Source of the DNA: Planctomycetaceae bacterium
Lineage (GTDB): Bacteria; Planctomycetota; Planctomycetia; Planctomycetales; Planctomycetaceae
NCBI GenBank assembly: GCA_021732785.1
Contig: JAKFUG010000019.1
Location: 1 to 54,192 of the forward strand
DNA length: 54,192 nt
Reading direction: 5' to 3'
Each line of letters starts with the position of its first letter. Positions within the stretch are counted from its first letter, which is position 1. This document shows, one piece after another, positions 8,938-16,860 of the stretch. A program made the translations under genes and the position numbers. The notes under the pieces were generated by a model. It saw only the letters and a program-made list of their open reading frames with translations, was not told where the DNA came from and searched no databases.

Positions 8938-9051
8938 ATGACGTCTTCGTCCCATCGTTCCGCATGCCTCGCCGCCCGAAAGGCACGCGATGAAAAAAGA
9001 AATGCTGATGAACGTCCTCCAACCGGAGGAGAGCCGGATCGCCATCGTTGA
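8938..9051 (+). CDS. Candidate 37-residue leader ORF overlapping the RNase E/G start
   Basis: ATG 8938 is preceded by GAGGAGGA at only four bases, the best ribosome site in this neighbourhood. The frame (MTSSSHRSACLAARKARDE...) stops at 9049-9051, overlapping the first 62 bases of the RNase gene in another frame. The peptide is basic and has no known domain. It could couple or compete with translation of the RNase, or the SD could serve the downstream start. Existence as a translated peptide is inference. Confidence 0.3.
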   Translation: MTSSSHRSACLAARKARDEKRNADERPPTGGEPDRHR

Positions 9052-10606
9052 AGATGGGGTTCTGGAAGAACTGTACGTCGAACGGAACAGCCTCGAAAAC
9101 TACGTCGGGAATATCTACAAAGGCCGCATCGTCAACTTGGAGCCCAGCATTCAGGCGGCGTTTGTCGACTTCGGCGTCGGCCGCAATGGCTTCCTGCACG
9201 TCAGCGACGTCGAATACGAATACTACAAGCATCTCGTCGACGGTCCCGACGACAGCGGCGGCGATGACGACGACGATGATGAAGAAAGCGGCCCGCCGTC
9301 GCGCGGCAAACCGCGTCGTCACAACGAACGGAACGCCCGCAGCAAGCCGCCCATTCAGGACATTTTCCGCCGCGGCAGTGAAGTCCTGGTGCAGGTCATT
9401 AAGGAAGGGATCGGTGCCAAGGGCCCGACACTCTCCACTTACATCAGCATTCCGGGACGTTATCTCGTCCTGATGCCGGCGCTCAAACGCGTGGGCGTCA
9501 GCCGCAAGATCGTGGATGAATCCACGCGGAAGACGCTGCGTCGGGCATTGCTCGATCTCGATCCGCCGGAAGGTCTCGGGTTTATCATCCGGACCGCGGG
9601 GATCGATCGGTCGCAAGCCGACTTGCAGCGCGACATGAATTATCTGTTGCGGCTCTGGCAGGTGATCGTCCGCCGGGTGAAAAAGCATCCCGCGCCGGTC
9701 GACATCTACGAAGAAAGCGACATGATTATCCGGACGATCCGGGACATCTACAACGGCGAAGTCGACCGGATCCTGATCGATGAGCCGCGGGCCTATGAGC
9801 GGGCCCGCGAGTTCATGAAAATCGTACTCCCCAGCCACGAAGACCACATCGAACTGTACGACGGCAAAGACCCGATCTTCAACATGTACAACGTGGAACG
9901 CGAGATCGGCAAAATCCATTGCCGCCGCGTGGCATTGCCGACGGGGGGGTCGATTATCATCGATCAAACCGAAGCGCTGGTGGCCATCGACGTGAACAGC
10001 GGCAACTACCGGGCCGATGACAACGCCGAGGAAAACGCCTATCAGGTGAACCTCAAAGCCGCGGAAGAAATCAGTCGGCAACTGCGGCTGCGCGACATGG
10101 GGGGCGTCATCGTCTGCGACTTCATCGACATGCGTGATGAGCGTCATCGTCGGGGTGTCGAACGGGCGCTGCACAATGCCGTGCGGCGGGATCGCGCCCG
10201 GACGAAAATTCTGCGGATCAGTCCGTTCGGTCTCATCGAAATGACCCGGCAACGCATTCGACCGTCACTGCGCCGGAGCGTGTACGAAGATTGCCCGTGC
10301 TGTGCCGGAACCGCGCAGGTGAAGACGGCCGAGAGCATGGCGATCGAGGTGATGCGTCTGCTGATGACGCATGCGAACCATCCGGAAGTGACCAAGGTTA
10401 CCGTCGATGTCCACGAGCGCGTGGCGGCGTTTCTCAACAATCGCAAGCGTCGCGACATCACGCAGATGGAAGAAACGTACGAGGTGGCGATCAACATCAA
10501 CGCCTTGGCGAACGTGATGCCGGAGCACCTTAAGTTCTATTGCACCAATGATTTGGGAAGCGAAGTGCGGGTTATCGTTCAGGATGACTCGAAATCTCGC
10601 CGGTGA
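8990..10606 (+). CDS. rng: Ribonuclease E/G family endoribonuclease
   Basis: A 538-residue RNase G-type protein starting at ATG 8990 (AAGG at 8980-8983). It cleaves single-stranded, AU-rich RNA during rRNA and mRNA processing. Residues 36-156 form an S1 domain (NIYKGRIVNLEPSIQAAFVDFG) interrupted by an acidic then basic insert at about 84-120 containing six consecutive Asp. The catalytic metal Asp residues are D334 in VAIDVNSG and D377 in VIVCDFIDM. The zinc-link CPCC at 435-438 should join two protomers. The long C-terminal scaffold of RNase E is absent, hence rng rather than rne. It lies directly before rplU, a widespread neighbour pair. Confidence 0.92.
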   Translation: MKKEMLMNVLQPEESRIAIVEDGVLEELYVERNSLENYVGNIYKGRIVNLEPSIQAAFVDFGVGRNGFLHVSDVEYEYYKHLVDGPDDSGGDDDDDDEESGPPSRGKPRRHNERNARSKPPIQDIFRRGSEVLVQVIKEGIGAKGPTLSTYISIPGRYLVLMPALKRVGVSRKIVDESTRKTLRRALLDLDPPEGLGFIIRTAGIDRSQADLQRDMNYLLRLWQVIVRRVKKHPAPVDIYEESDMIIRTIRDIYNGEVDRILIDEPRAYERAREFMKIVLPSHEDHIELYDGKDPIFNMYNVEREIGKIHCRRVALPTGGSIIIDQTEALVAIDVNSGNYRADDNAEENAYQVNLKAAEEISRQLRLRDMGGVIVCDFIDMRDERHRRGVERALHNAVRRDRARTKILRISPFGLIEMTRQRIRPSLRRSVYEDCPCCAGTAQVKTAESMAIEVMRLLMTHANHPEVTKVTVDVHERVAAFLNNRKRRDITQMEETYEVAININALANVMPEHLKFYCTNDLGSEVRVIVQDDSKSRR

Positions 10607-10628
10607 TCGGTTAGAGTGTGTGGCTCTT

Positions 10629-10654
10629 CCACGGCGAGCCTCTTGCCGCCGTGG
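10629..10654 (+). promoter_or_regulatory. Hairpin in the rng-rplU spacer
   Basis: CCACGGCG (10629-10636) pairs exactly with CGCCGTGG (10647-10654) around a ten-base loop, 23 bases after the rng stop and 66 before rplU. No T-run follows, so an mRNA processing site or r-protein leader structure is as likely as termination. Confidence 0.4.
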
Positions 10655-10720
10655 CGGTCGCGGAATCAAAATGATGCCAGGCGAATGGGTCGCCGGGCGT
10701 GTTGTTAGAGGTCGACGTTC

Positions 10721-11080
10721 ATGTTCGCAGTGTTTGAAGACGGCAGCCGTCAATATCGCGTTCAACCGGGTGATGTCCTCGTGGTCGACTACCGCGCGGA
10801 ACTGCCGGAAAACAAGACGATCACTTTCGACAAGGTGCTGCTTGCCAACGGCGGCGGGACCAGTTTGATCGGGAAGCCGGTCATCGAAGGGGCGACCATC
10901 ACGGCCGAAGTCACGAATGATGACTTCAAGGGCCCGAAGCTCGAAATCCAGAAGCTGCGCCGTCGTCACGCGTCGCGCCGCCACACCGGTCACCGCCAGA
11001 AACACACGCAGGTGAAGATCACCGGCATCAACGTGCCGAACCTGCAAGTTGTCGAAGCCTCGACTCCCGCCGCGAACTAA
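10721..11080 (+). CDS. rplU: 50S ribosomal protein L21
   Basis: A 119-residue L21: the N-terminus MFAVFEDGSRQYRVQPGD, the central KPVIEGATI and the basic signature RRRHASRRHTGHRQKHTQVKI are diagnostic for this 23S-rRNA-binding protein of the large subunit. ATG 10721 follows AGAGGT with suitable spacing. A short tail (VVEASTPAAN) extends beyond the usual end. The usual partner rpmA (L27) does not follow; instead a terminator hairpin lies 30 bases downstream and the next gene is on the other strand. Expression is likely shared with rng. Confidence 0.95.
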   Translation: MFAVFEDGSRQYRVQPGDVLVVDYRAELPENKTITFDKVLLANGGGTSLIGKPVIEGATITAEVTNDDFKGPKLEIQKLRRRHASRRHTGHRQKHTQVKITGINVPNLQVVEASTPAAN

Positions 11081-11107
11081 TTCGCGTCGGCATGATCAAC
11101 TTCGAGA

Positions 11108-11137
11108 AGCCCAGGGATTCCGATCCCTGGGTCTTTT
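11108..11137 (+). terminator. Rho-independent terminator after rplU, CCCAGGGAT family
   Basis: The stem CCCAGGGAT (11110-11118) pairs with ATCCCTGGG (11123-11131) around TCCG and is followed by TCTTTT. It is the same palindrome family as at 2644, 51677 and 52759. Confidence 0.8.
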
Positions 11138-11144
11138 CATTGTT

Positions 11145-11237
11145 GCCATCACGCTCCGTGTGATGAGCGGTCGGTAGAAAACGCGTGGAATGGATGTCGT
11201 TCGAAACACTCCGCTCATCACGGCGGAGCGTGATGGC
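11145..11237. repeat. 93-bp inverted-repeat element with about 26-bp arms
   Basis: The left arm (11145-11170, beginning GCCATCACGCTCC and ending GATGAGCGG) and the right arm (11211-11237) are near-perfect complements with a one-base length difference. The arm end GTGATGAGCGG and the centre (AAAACGCG, GGAATG) recur in the dispersed repeats at 26994-27083 and 47773-47833. It abuts the 3' end of the Hsp70 gene. Confidence 0.65.
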
Positions 11238-11242
11238 GACTT

Positions 11243-14056
11243 TCACACCATGCGCAGTCCGACCGGCAGTGCGTCACCGAAGACCAGTCCCTGTTCTTCG
11301 GTTTCGAGCTTCTCGACATCGCGCACGAGCCGTCGCAGTTTCTTTGGTGCGTGAATCCTGTCCATCCACGTGAGGACTTCGTTCCGCAACCCGTCGCCGA
11401 TATCGCGGTAACGGTCACCGGTCCGCCGGGCAAGTTGCATCGCCACAAGGGGAATCAGCGGATCGGTTCCTTCGACGCGCATCACGCCCTGTAACCAATC
11501 TTCGGCGATATCCATTGGCACCACCGTATTGAGCGGCCCATAGTTCGGTTGCCGGGCCCCGATGCGGCCGAGTGACCATAGCGCTGCGGACCGAATCGTG
11601 TCGTGCCCCGGGCGTTTCAAGATGTCTAAAAACAATTGCCCCGCGGTTTGTTTCAATGTCGGCGACAACCACTCGCACGCCCCAATCAACCGACATTGCT
11701 CGGCGATCTCCTGCGGCCCGGCTTGTTCTCCGCGCGGTTTACTCGCGGCCTTCGCCGTCTCTTTGATCGCCGGCAAGAGCGGCCCCGCGAGCGATTGTTG
11801 CTGCCCGGCGGTGAGCCCCCCGGCGATGCGTCGCCATAAAATCCACCATTCGGTGCGACCCGACGCTGTCGGATGCGCGAGCTTGCCCTGCAACAATCGC
11901 CACGTTTCTGCGACGCGCCAGTCATCCAGCGCGAGTCCATAACCCGGCCGTAGCGCGAAGCCGAGCAGATTCAACCACCGCGTTTCATGTTGCGGACTGA
12001 ACCGGCGGCCGTCTTCGCATTCGACTAACGTTTCCCACATCTGCCGCAACAAGGTTGCGGGCCATGAGAGCCGATCCATGCCGATCGCTTCATGAAGTTG
12101 CTTCATCAACGGTGCGGGATCGCGGTTTCGATTTTGGAAGATCGCCGCGATCTGTTGGCAAGCGGCTTCGCGAACCGAGTCGTCCAGCAACCCTTGTTGA
12201 TTCGCCGTGGATTCTATGGCCGCGATATCGGTCTGTGTTGCCGAACGGACATCGAACAGCAGCTTCCATCTCCGCAGTCCGCCGATTTCGCTGCACCACA
12301 GGTCGAGTGTGCCGATCTCGGTCAGCCGCGCCTTCAAAATGACGCGCACTGATCCATCGACCTGGCCCTTACTCGTTTTCAACACGGTGCGGATTGGCGG
12401 CAGCGCTTTCAGTTGTTCCGGTTCGACGGTGATGAGATCGCCCGGTTTGTCGGTGAGCCGCAAGCTCGATACATACAGCGGGAACTCGATCGGTTGCGCG
12501 AGCAACAGTTCAAATTGCCGGGCAGTGAGATCGACCTCCTGTCCCGGTTCGAGTCCCGCGGGGCACAAGCACAACGCACTCGGAAGCCCAGGGTTTCCTA
12601 ACCCTGGGTCTCCCTGCACCCCGATGTAATACGTCCGCGCCAACCCCGCGGCGATGCGCACACCCTGTCCGCGCCGGACCATGCCGTAATACGCCGCACC
12701 GCGCGCGACAGCGAGGTCCAACCGCTCGTTGGCGAGAACGTGAATCGCCCAGTGCGGATCGTCTTTGCGGAACCACGTCTGCAATTGATCGATCAACCGC
12801 TGTCGCAGTGCGACCGATTCAAAGACGCCGCCGTTGAAGAGCAGCAGATCGGGCCGCGCGGGATCGTGGTTTCCGGTCTCGGACCCGTCATCCCCGGCGT
12901 GACGATGAGCCGACAAAAATGCGGCGAGGTACTTCGTCGCCGCGGCGTCCGGCGCGAACGGCAAACCGAGTTCCTGAAACCCCGATCGGGCGGCTTGAGG
13001 CTTCGCATCTAACGGCACGTTCGGAAAGAAACCGTCGAGGACGAGTTGTTCGACTTCTTGCCTTGTGATGACGACCTGCAATCCACCGCCGATGAGTTTC
13101 GAGCCACTGCCGGGCAAGGCGAGAGTATATTGATCGGGCGGGTTGTCGCCGAGCAGGACTTCTTTCACCTGCCGGCAACTGCGGACGAGGACGCTCCATT
13201 GCCGCGGTTCGAGCTTGCCGTCTCCTTTGAGTTTGCGTTCGAGATGATGGGCGAGCGCGAGGTCGATGTTGTCGCCGCCGAGGATGAGATGGTCGCCGAC
13301 CGCGACACGATGGAACTGCACGACACCGTCGGCCCCCTTGCGGACGCGGATGAGTGTGAAGTCGGTGGTGCCGCCGCCGATGTCGCACACCAGAATTTTT
13401 TGACCGGGCGAGACGAGCTGATCCCATTCATCGGCGTGCTTCGCAATCCACGCATAGAACGCTGCCTGTGGTTCTTCGATGAGCACGACCCGCGGCAACC
13501 CCGCCTGTTGTGCGGCGCGAACGGTGAGTTCCCGTGCGACTTCATCAAACGATGCCGGCAGTGTGAGGACAAAGTCCTGCTGAGCGAGCGGGTGTTGCGG
13601 ATGCGCGTGATCCCAAGCCTCGCGAAAATGTTGCAACAATCGCGCACTGACGGTGACGGGCGACAAGCGTTCGACGTCGGCTGCCCCTTGCCACGGCAGC
13701 AACTCCGCGGTGCGGTCGACGCCGGGGTGACAGAGCCACGATTTCGCCGAGTTGATGAGTCGCGCCGGTGCCAGCGTCCCCTGATCGCGCGAGAAATGAC
13801 CGACGCAATATCCGGCGTCCTGCTTTTGCCACGGCAATCGCAATGCCCCGGCGGCGACTTCGCCACTCGCGGGTTGATAGTGGAACGACGGAACGGTTTC
13901 GCGGGATTCGATTTGCCCGGCGGCGACGGCCTGGGGCACGGCGAACGTGCGAATCTGCCAGGGTGTTTCCGTGGTGTCGACATACCCCAGGGCCGAGTTG
14001 GTGGTCCCCAGGTCCAGCCCGACAACATAGCGGCTGGGTGTGTCATCGACGGACAT
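11243..14056 (-). CDS. Hsp70-family (DnaK-like) protein with long atypical C-terminus
   Basis: This 937-residue protein starts at ATG 14056 with GAGGA upstream. The N-terminal 400 residues are an actin-like ATPase: phosphate-1 loop VVGLDLGTTNSALGYVD (about 11-27), LTLPASFDEVARELTVRAAQQAGL, VVLIEEPQAAFYAW, phosphate-2 loop VCDIGGGTTDFTLI, and LLLFNGGVF. The canonical peptide-binding domain and EEVD-type tail are missing; instead about 500 residues follow, including helical segments with DLWCSEIGG and TEWWILWRRIAGGL. This resembles large Hsp70-like proteins with a DUF3731-type tail, an assignment I cannot confirm. Function is probably chaperone-like. Oddity: a palindrome of the terminator family lies in frame at 12583-12608, encoding the region around DPGLGNPGLPS. 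Confidence 0.85.
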   Translation of the reverse strand: MSVDDTPSRYVVGLDLGTTNSALGYVDTTETPWQIRTFAVPQAVAAGQIESRETVPSFHYQPASGEVAAGALRLPWQKQDAGYCVGHFSRDQGTLAPARLINSAKSWLCHPGVDRTAELLPWQGAADVERLSPVTVSARLLQHFREAWDHAHPQHPLAQQDFVLTLPASFDEVARELTVRAAQQAGLPRVVLIEEPQAAFYAWIAKHADEWDQLVSPGQKILVCDIGGGTTDFTLIRVRKGADGVVQFHRVAVGDHLILGGDNIDLALAHHLERKLKGDGKLEPRQWSVLVRSCRQVKEVLLGDNPPDQYTLALPGSGSKLIGGGLQVVITRQEVEQLVLDGFFPNVPLDAKPQAARSGFQELGLPFAPDAAATKYLAAFLSAHRHAGDDGSETGNHDPARPDLLLFNGGVFESVALRQRLIDQLQTWFRKDDPHWAIHVLANERLDLAVARGAAYYGMVRRGQGVRIAAGLARTYYIGVQGDPGLGNPGLPSALCLCPAGLEPGQEVDLTARQFELLLAQPIEFPLYVSSLRLTDKPGDLITVEPEQLKALPPIRTVLKTSKGQVDGSVRVILKARLTEIGTLDLWCSEIGGLRRWKLLFDVRSATQTDIAAIESTANQQGLLDDSVREAACQQIAAIFQNRNRDPAPLMKQLHEAIGMDRLSWPATLLRQMWETLVECEDGRRFSPQHETRWLNLLGFALRPGYGLALDDWRVAETWRLLQGKLAHPTASGRTEWWILWRRIAGGLTAGQQQSLAGPLLPAIKETAKAASKPRGEQAGPQEIAEQCRLIGACEWLSPTLKQTAGQLFLDILKRPGHDTIRSAALWSLGRIGARQPNYGPLNTVVPMDIAEDWLQGVMRVEGTDPLIPLVAMQLARRTGDRYRDIGDGLRNEVLTWMDRIHAPKKLRRLVRDVEKLETEEQGLVFGDALPVGLRMV
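12583..12608. repeat. CCCAGGG palindrome inside the Hsp70 coding region
   Basis: CCCAGGGTT (12587-12595) pairs with AACCCTGGG (12600-12608) around TCCT, preceded by GAAG as in the intergenic copies. It is read in frame in the Hsp70 gene (around residues 483-490), adding a Gly/Pro-rich segment without breaking the frame. Confidence 0.65.
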
Positions 14057-14074
14057 GCAGCGCGAGTTCCTCAA

Positions 14075-14162
14075 GTAGCCCTGTCGCTCCGCGACAGAAA
14101 AGCCGTCGGTAGGTGAAGCGTGAACAACAATCGGCTTCCCTGTCGCGGAGCGACAGGGCTAC
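14075..14162. repeat. 88-bp BIME-like element with perfect 23-bp arms
   Basis: The arms 14075-14097 and 14140-14162 are exact complements; each is itself a hairpin (CTGTCGC-TCC-GCGACAG). The element fills nearly the whole gap between two lower-strand genes: it ends seven bases from the stop of the upstream gene and begins just upstream of the Hsp70 ribosome site. It may insulate or attenuate read-through. Confidence 0.75.
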
Positions 14163-14168
14163 GTTGAA

Positions 14169-14579
14169 TCACCGGCGGCGGTATTCGATTTCTTTCACGC
14201 CACCGTAGCGGTTGAATTCGATTTCCACTTTCTCGCGATGGCCGTAAGGGCCGCGAACGGTGTATTCGATTTCCCGCGGCGAGTACTTCACGCGTTCTCT
14301 GTAGTACGTCGGTGCGGGAGCGACGGGGTACGTCACAACGCTTGGTGCGGGCACCGGATAGGAGGCCATCGGAATGGGTTGCGGAACCCAATAGGGCGGC
14401 CGCACCGCAACCGGCTGGGACAGGTAATACGGCGGAAAGACGTTGACCGACGGATAGGTCACCACAGGGGGCGTGAGATAGTAACTCGGGGCGACGTAGG
14501 TATAGCCGTTGACGTATTCCTGAGCGGACGCCGCCGCGCCGGAACCCATAAGCAGCAATGCCGTGAAGATGCGAAGCAT
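14169..14579 (-). CDS. Small secreted Pro/Tyr-rich protein
   Basis: This 136-residue protein starts at ATG 14579, eight bases after AGGAG. The first 20 residues (MLRIFTALLLMGSGAAASAQ) are a signal peptide. The mature part begins with a low-complexity Pro/Tyr/Val region (PPVVTYPSVNVFPPYYLSQP, VPAPSVVTYPVAPAP) and ends with a charged beta-rich segment (VKYSPREIEYTVRGPYGHREKVEIEFNRYGGVKEIEYRRR region). No catalytic motif is visible; an envelope or matrix role is only a guess. It is upstream of and co-directional with Hsp70, separated by the inverted-repeat element. Confidence 0.7.
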   Translation of the reverse strand: MLRIFTALLLMGSGAAASAQEYVNGYTYVAPSYYLTPPVVTYPSVNVFPPYYLSQPVAVRPPYWVPQPIPMASYPVPAPSVVTYPVAPAPTYYRERVKYSPREIEYTVRGPYGHREKVEIEFNRYGGVKEIEYRRR

Positions 14580-14913
14580 GGCAAGGTCTCCTGAGATGAG
14601 CGGGTGCGGGGGAGCATTCCACCGCACGCCGATGATTTCCACTGTCTTATAGTATGATCGCACGGCGGAGGTCGCACCAGTGGTCGGAGAACCCCAAGTG
14701 TCTTGCCCTTCCGGTTGACCACCGTTTAGAATTCGGATTACGACGAAATGGCGCTGTCGGTCGAGCCCCGCTCGCGTCTCGATGGCAGTGTCCATTCCGC
14801 CGCGCAGGCAAGGGGATCGGCTTGGTTCCGAGACGCCAGCAGCGGATCGGGATGAAGTGTGCGCTCGCCGTGTCTGCCCCCAGGGTGGTTCCTGTAGCGG
14901 GGGTGTGCGGTTG
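14580..14913. other. Divergent intergenic region
   Basis: This 334-base spacer lies between the secreted protein gene (lower strand) and the HNH gene (upper strand). A TACTATAAG-like AT-rich box on the lower strand (near 14645-14655) could be part of the promoter for the secreted protein. The upper-strand frame upstream of ATG 14914 is open but looks non-coding. Confidence 0.4.
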
Positions 14914-15534
14914 ATGATTGCCAGTGCTCCGTCGGCCATTCATGCCAGCGTCTTGGCGCTCAATCGCCAATACGCTCCGGTTCATGTCGTTTCCGTGCGA
15001 CGCGCGTTCTGCCTGCTGTTCAAAGGTCTCGCCGAAGTGATTTCGGTGGAGGACGGCAGCTATCAATCCTACGATTTCGATGGCTGGCTGGAATCGAGTC
15101 TGCTGCGATTGGAACTCGGTGAGACCGCCGACCATCGCGACTGGATTCAAGCCGTGAATTTCGAAATCCAGGTCCCGCGCGTGGTGCGACTGCTGCGGTA
15201 TGAGCGGATGCCGCGCAATTCGATTAAATTCAATCGACGTAACATTTTTCTCCGCGACGACTACATATGCCAGTACTGCGGCCGGCGGTATGGAACCCAG
15301 CGGCTGAGTTTGGATCATGTGATGCCCAAAAGCCGTGGCGGACCTACTACGTGGGAGAACATCGTTTGCAGTTGCCTCGATTGCAACGTCCGCAAAGGGG
15401 GCCGCACGCCGCACGAAGCCGGCATGAAACTCATGCGGCCGCCGCGCAAGCCGGCGCGGAACCCGCTGTTGTTTCAGCACATCCAATCGCAGAAGTATTC
15501 CAGTTGGCGACCGTTTTTAATCGCTGCGGAGTAG
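14914..15534 (+). CDS. HNH endonuclease-family protein
   Basis: A 206-residue protein starting at ATG 14914. The C-terminal half is a zinc-containing HNH nuclease: CQYC (C119, C122), the LSLDHVMPKSRGG core (D134, H135), WENIV (N149) and CLDCNVRKGGRTP (C154, C157). The four Cys hold zinc and the DH...N triad binds the catalytic metal. The N-terminal 100 residues (VLALNRQYAPVHVVSVRRAFCLLFKG...) are shared with a widespread bacterial family of stand-alone HNH proteins of unknown role, often housekeeping rather than mobile. The neighbours give no clue to the target. The start is uncertain because no strong ribosome site precedes it. Confidence 0.85.
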   Translation: MIASAPSAIHASVLALNRQYAPVHVVSVRRAFCLLFKGLAEVISVEDGSYQSYDFDGWLESSLLRLELGETADHRDWIQAVNFEIQVPRVVRLLRYERMPRNSIKFNRRNIFLRDDYICQYCGRRYGTQRLSLDHVMPKSRGGPTTWENIVCSCLDCNVRKGGRTPHEAGMKLMRPPRKPARNPLLFQHIQSQKYSSWRPFLIAAE

Positions 15535-15626
15535 TTGAATTCCGGAATTTCGTCACGTTTAAGGACTGGTGGGAATCCAAGCGAGGGGCACGACCCGGCG
15601 TTCGTTCGATAAATCGCCAGGAAAAT

Positions 15627-15655
15627 TTGCATTCCATCGTGGGGATTGCTAGTCT
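15627..15655 (+). promoter_or_regulatory. Candidate promoter of the DUF1559 gene
   Basis: TTGCAT (15627-15632), a 17-base spacer and TAGTCT (15650-15655) lie about 80 bases before the DUF1559 start. The -10 box is weak. Confidence 0.3.
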
Positions 15656-15736
15656 GCCGATACGGGGAAAATCTTTGAACACCAGTCAACGGGCCGTTCG
15701 CCGAGGTGGGCGGACTGTCTGTGAGGAGCAACCGGG

Positions 15737-16753
15737 ATGGTCCGTCAAGCGCGTCAACAGGTCAGTCCGGCATCACGCCGAGGGTTTACGCTCATCGAAC
15801 TGCTCGTCGTGATGGCGATCATCGCGATGCTGATTGCGCTGTTGTTGCCCGCGGTGCAAGGCGCACGGGAAACGGCACGCAAAACGCAATGTATCAACAG
15901 CGTGAAAAATCTGGTGCTGGCGCTGCACAACTACGAAAGCAGCAACCGCGTCTTTCCTCCGGGAATGGTGGCTCCGGGGCTTCCCTGTGAAACGCCTCTT
16001 CCCGCGATATTTACGGAACCGTATCTCTTCCCCGTGAAACCACCCCAGGGACAGCAGCCCCTCGTCATTACCACCTGGAATGTCAGTAACTTGTGGGGTT
16101 GGCAGTCGACGATTCTGGGTCAATTGGACCAGGGGACGGTGCAACTGCAATATGCTCCGGTGGGCAAATTCTTCGACTGCACCGCCGGCGCACCTTCTCC
16201 GAATCTGCAGTATCTGGCGAACTCCATTCCGGTTTATCAGTGCCCCAGCGCCATCCTTCCAAATGCCCGCCCGTTGTTGCAGGCGAGTCAGCAGATCCCC
16301 CTCGGTTATGCCACCTACCGCGGAAACCTGGGAACCTTGCGGTGGGATAGCACGAACAACGTCATGGTCGGGGGCACGAACGGGATGCTGTATGTCAACA
16401 GTGCCGTCGGTTTTGCCGATGTCGGCGATGGTGTCTCCACCACCATTCTCATCGGTGAGTCCTACATTGGCTTCTGGGCGGATGCGGAAAGTTGCTGCGT
16501 GGGCGGGGCCCTCATTGCCGATCGCACGGCGGCGGGAGAAACCGTCATCGGCGATGCGTTAACGGGCGGACATTGGCTGTCGTCTTCCAACGGCAACCAC
16601 CGGTTTTCCTGGGGCGGAATGCACTCCGGGATCTTTGTTGCCGGAATGGTCGACGGCAGCACCAAGCAACTCGGCAGCAACATGGATCGCAACGTGTTGA
16701 TGGCCATCATGACCCGCAATGGCCGGGAAAATATCGGCGATCAAAAGTTCTGA
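15737..16753 (+). CDS. DUF1559 domain prepilin-type protein
   Basis: A 338-residue protein starting at ATG 15737 after GAGGAG. Residues 12-40 are a type IV pilin-like leader: RRG then [25 protein letters not shown]; a prepilin peptidase should cut before F17 and methylate it, and E21 is the conserved Glu 5. The typical DUF1559 features follow: [26 protein letters not shown], an FPPG motif, YQCPS, and a C-terminal [18 protein letters not shown]. These proteins are strongly expanded in planctomycetes and are thought to be pseudopilin-like surface or secretion components with unknown individual roles. Confidence 0.93.
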   Translation: MVRQARQQVSPASRRGFTLIELLVVMAIIAMLIALLLPAVQGARETARKTQCINSVKNLVLALHNYESSNRVFPPGMVAPGLPCETPLPAIFTEPYLFPVKPPQGQQPLVITTWNVSNLWGWQSTILGQLDQGTVQLQYAPVGKFFDCTAGAPSPNLQYLANSIPVYQCPSAILPNARPLLQASQQIPLGYATYRGNLGTLRWDSTNNVMVGGTNGMLYVNSAVGFADVGDGVSTTILIGESYIGFWADAESCCVGGALIADRTAAGETVIGDALTGGHWLSSSNGNHRFSWGGMHSGIFVAGMVDGSTKQLGSNMDRNVLMAIMTRNGRENIGDQKF

Positions 16754-16860
16754 CAGCGATCGACCACTTCATTCGCGAACTGACCCACACGGCCTCGTCA
16801 CTGAGGCCGTGTTCGTTTTCGACGACTCACACATCTTGATGAACCATCAGGGAAAACTGC

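Noticed and set aside
8741-10252. 503-residue open frame on the lower strand opposite the RNase E/G gene
   Set aside because: It mirrors the RNase gene, is rich in Val/Asp/His/Phe as expected for antisense frames in GC-rich DNA, and has no domain pattern.
13046-14116. 356-residue upper-strand open frame opposite Hsp70
   Set aside because: Antisense shadow; the Hsp70 ATPase motifs on the other strand are unambiguous.
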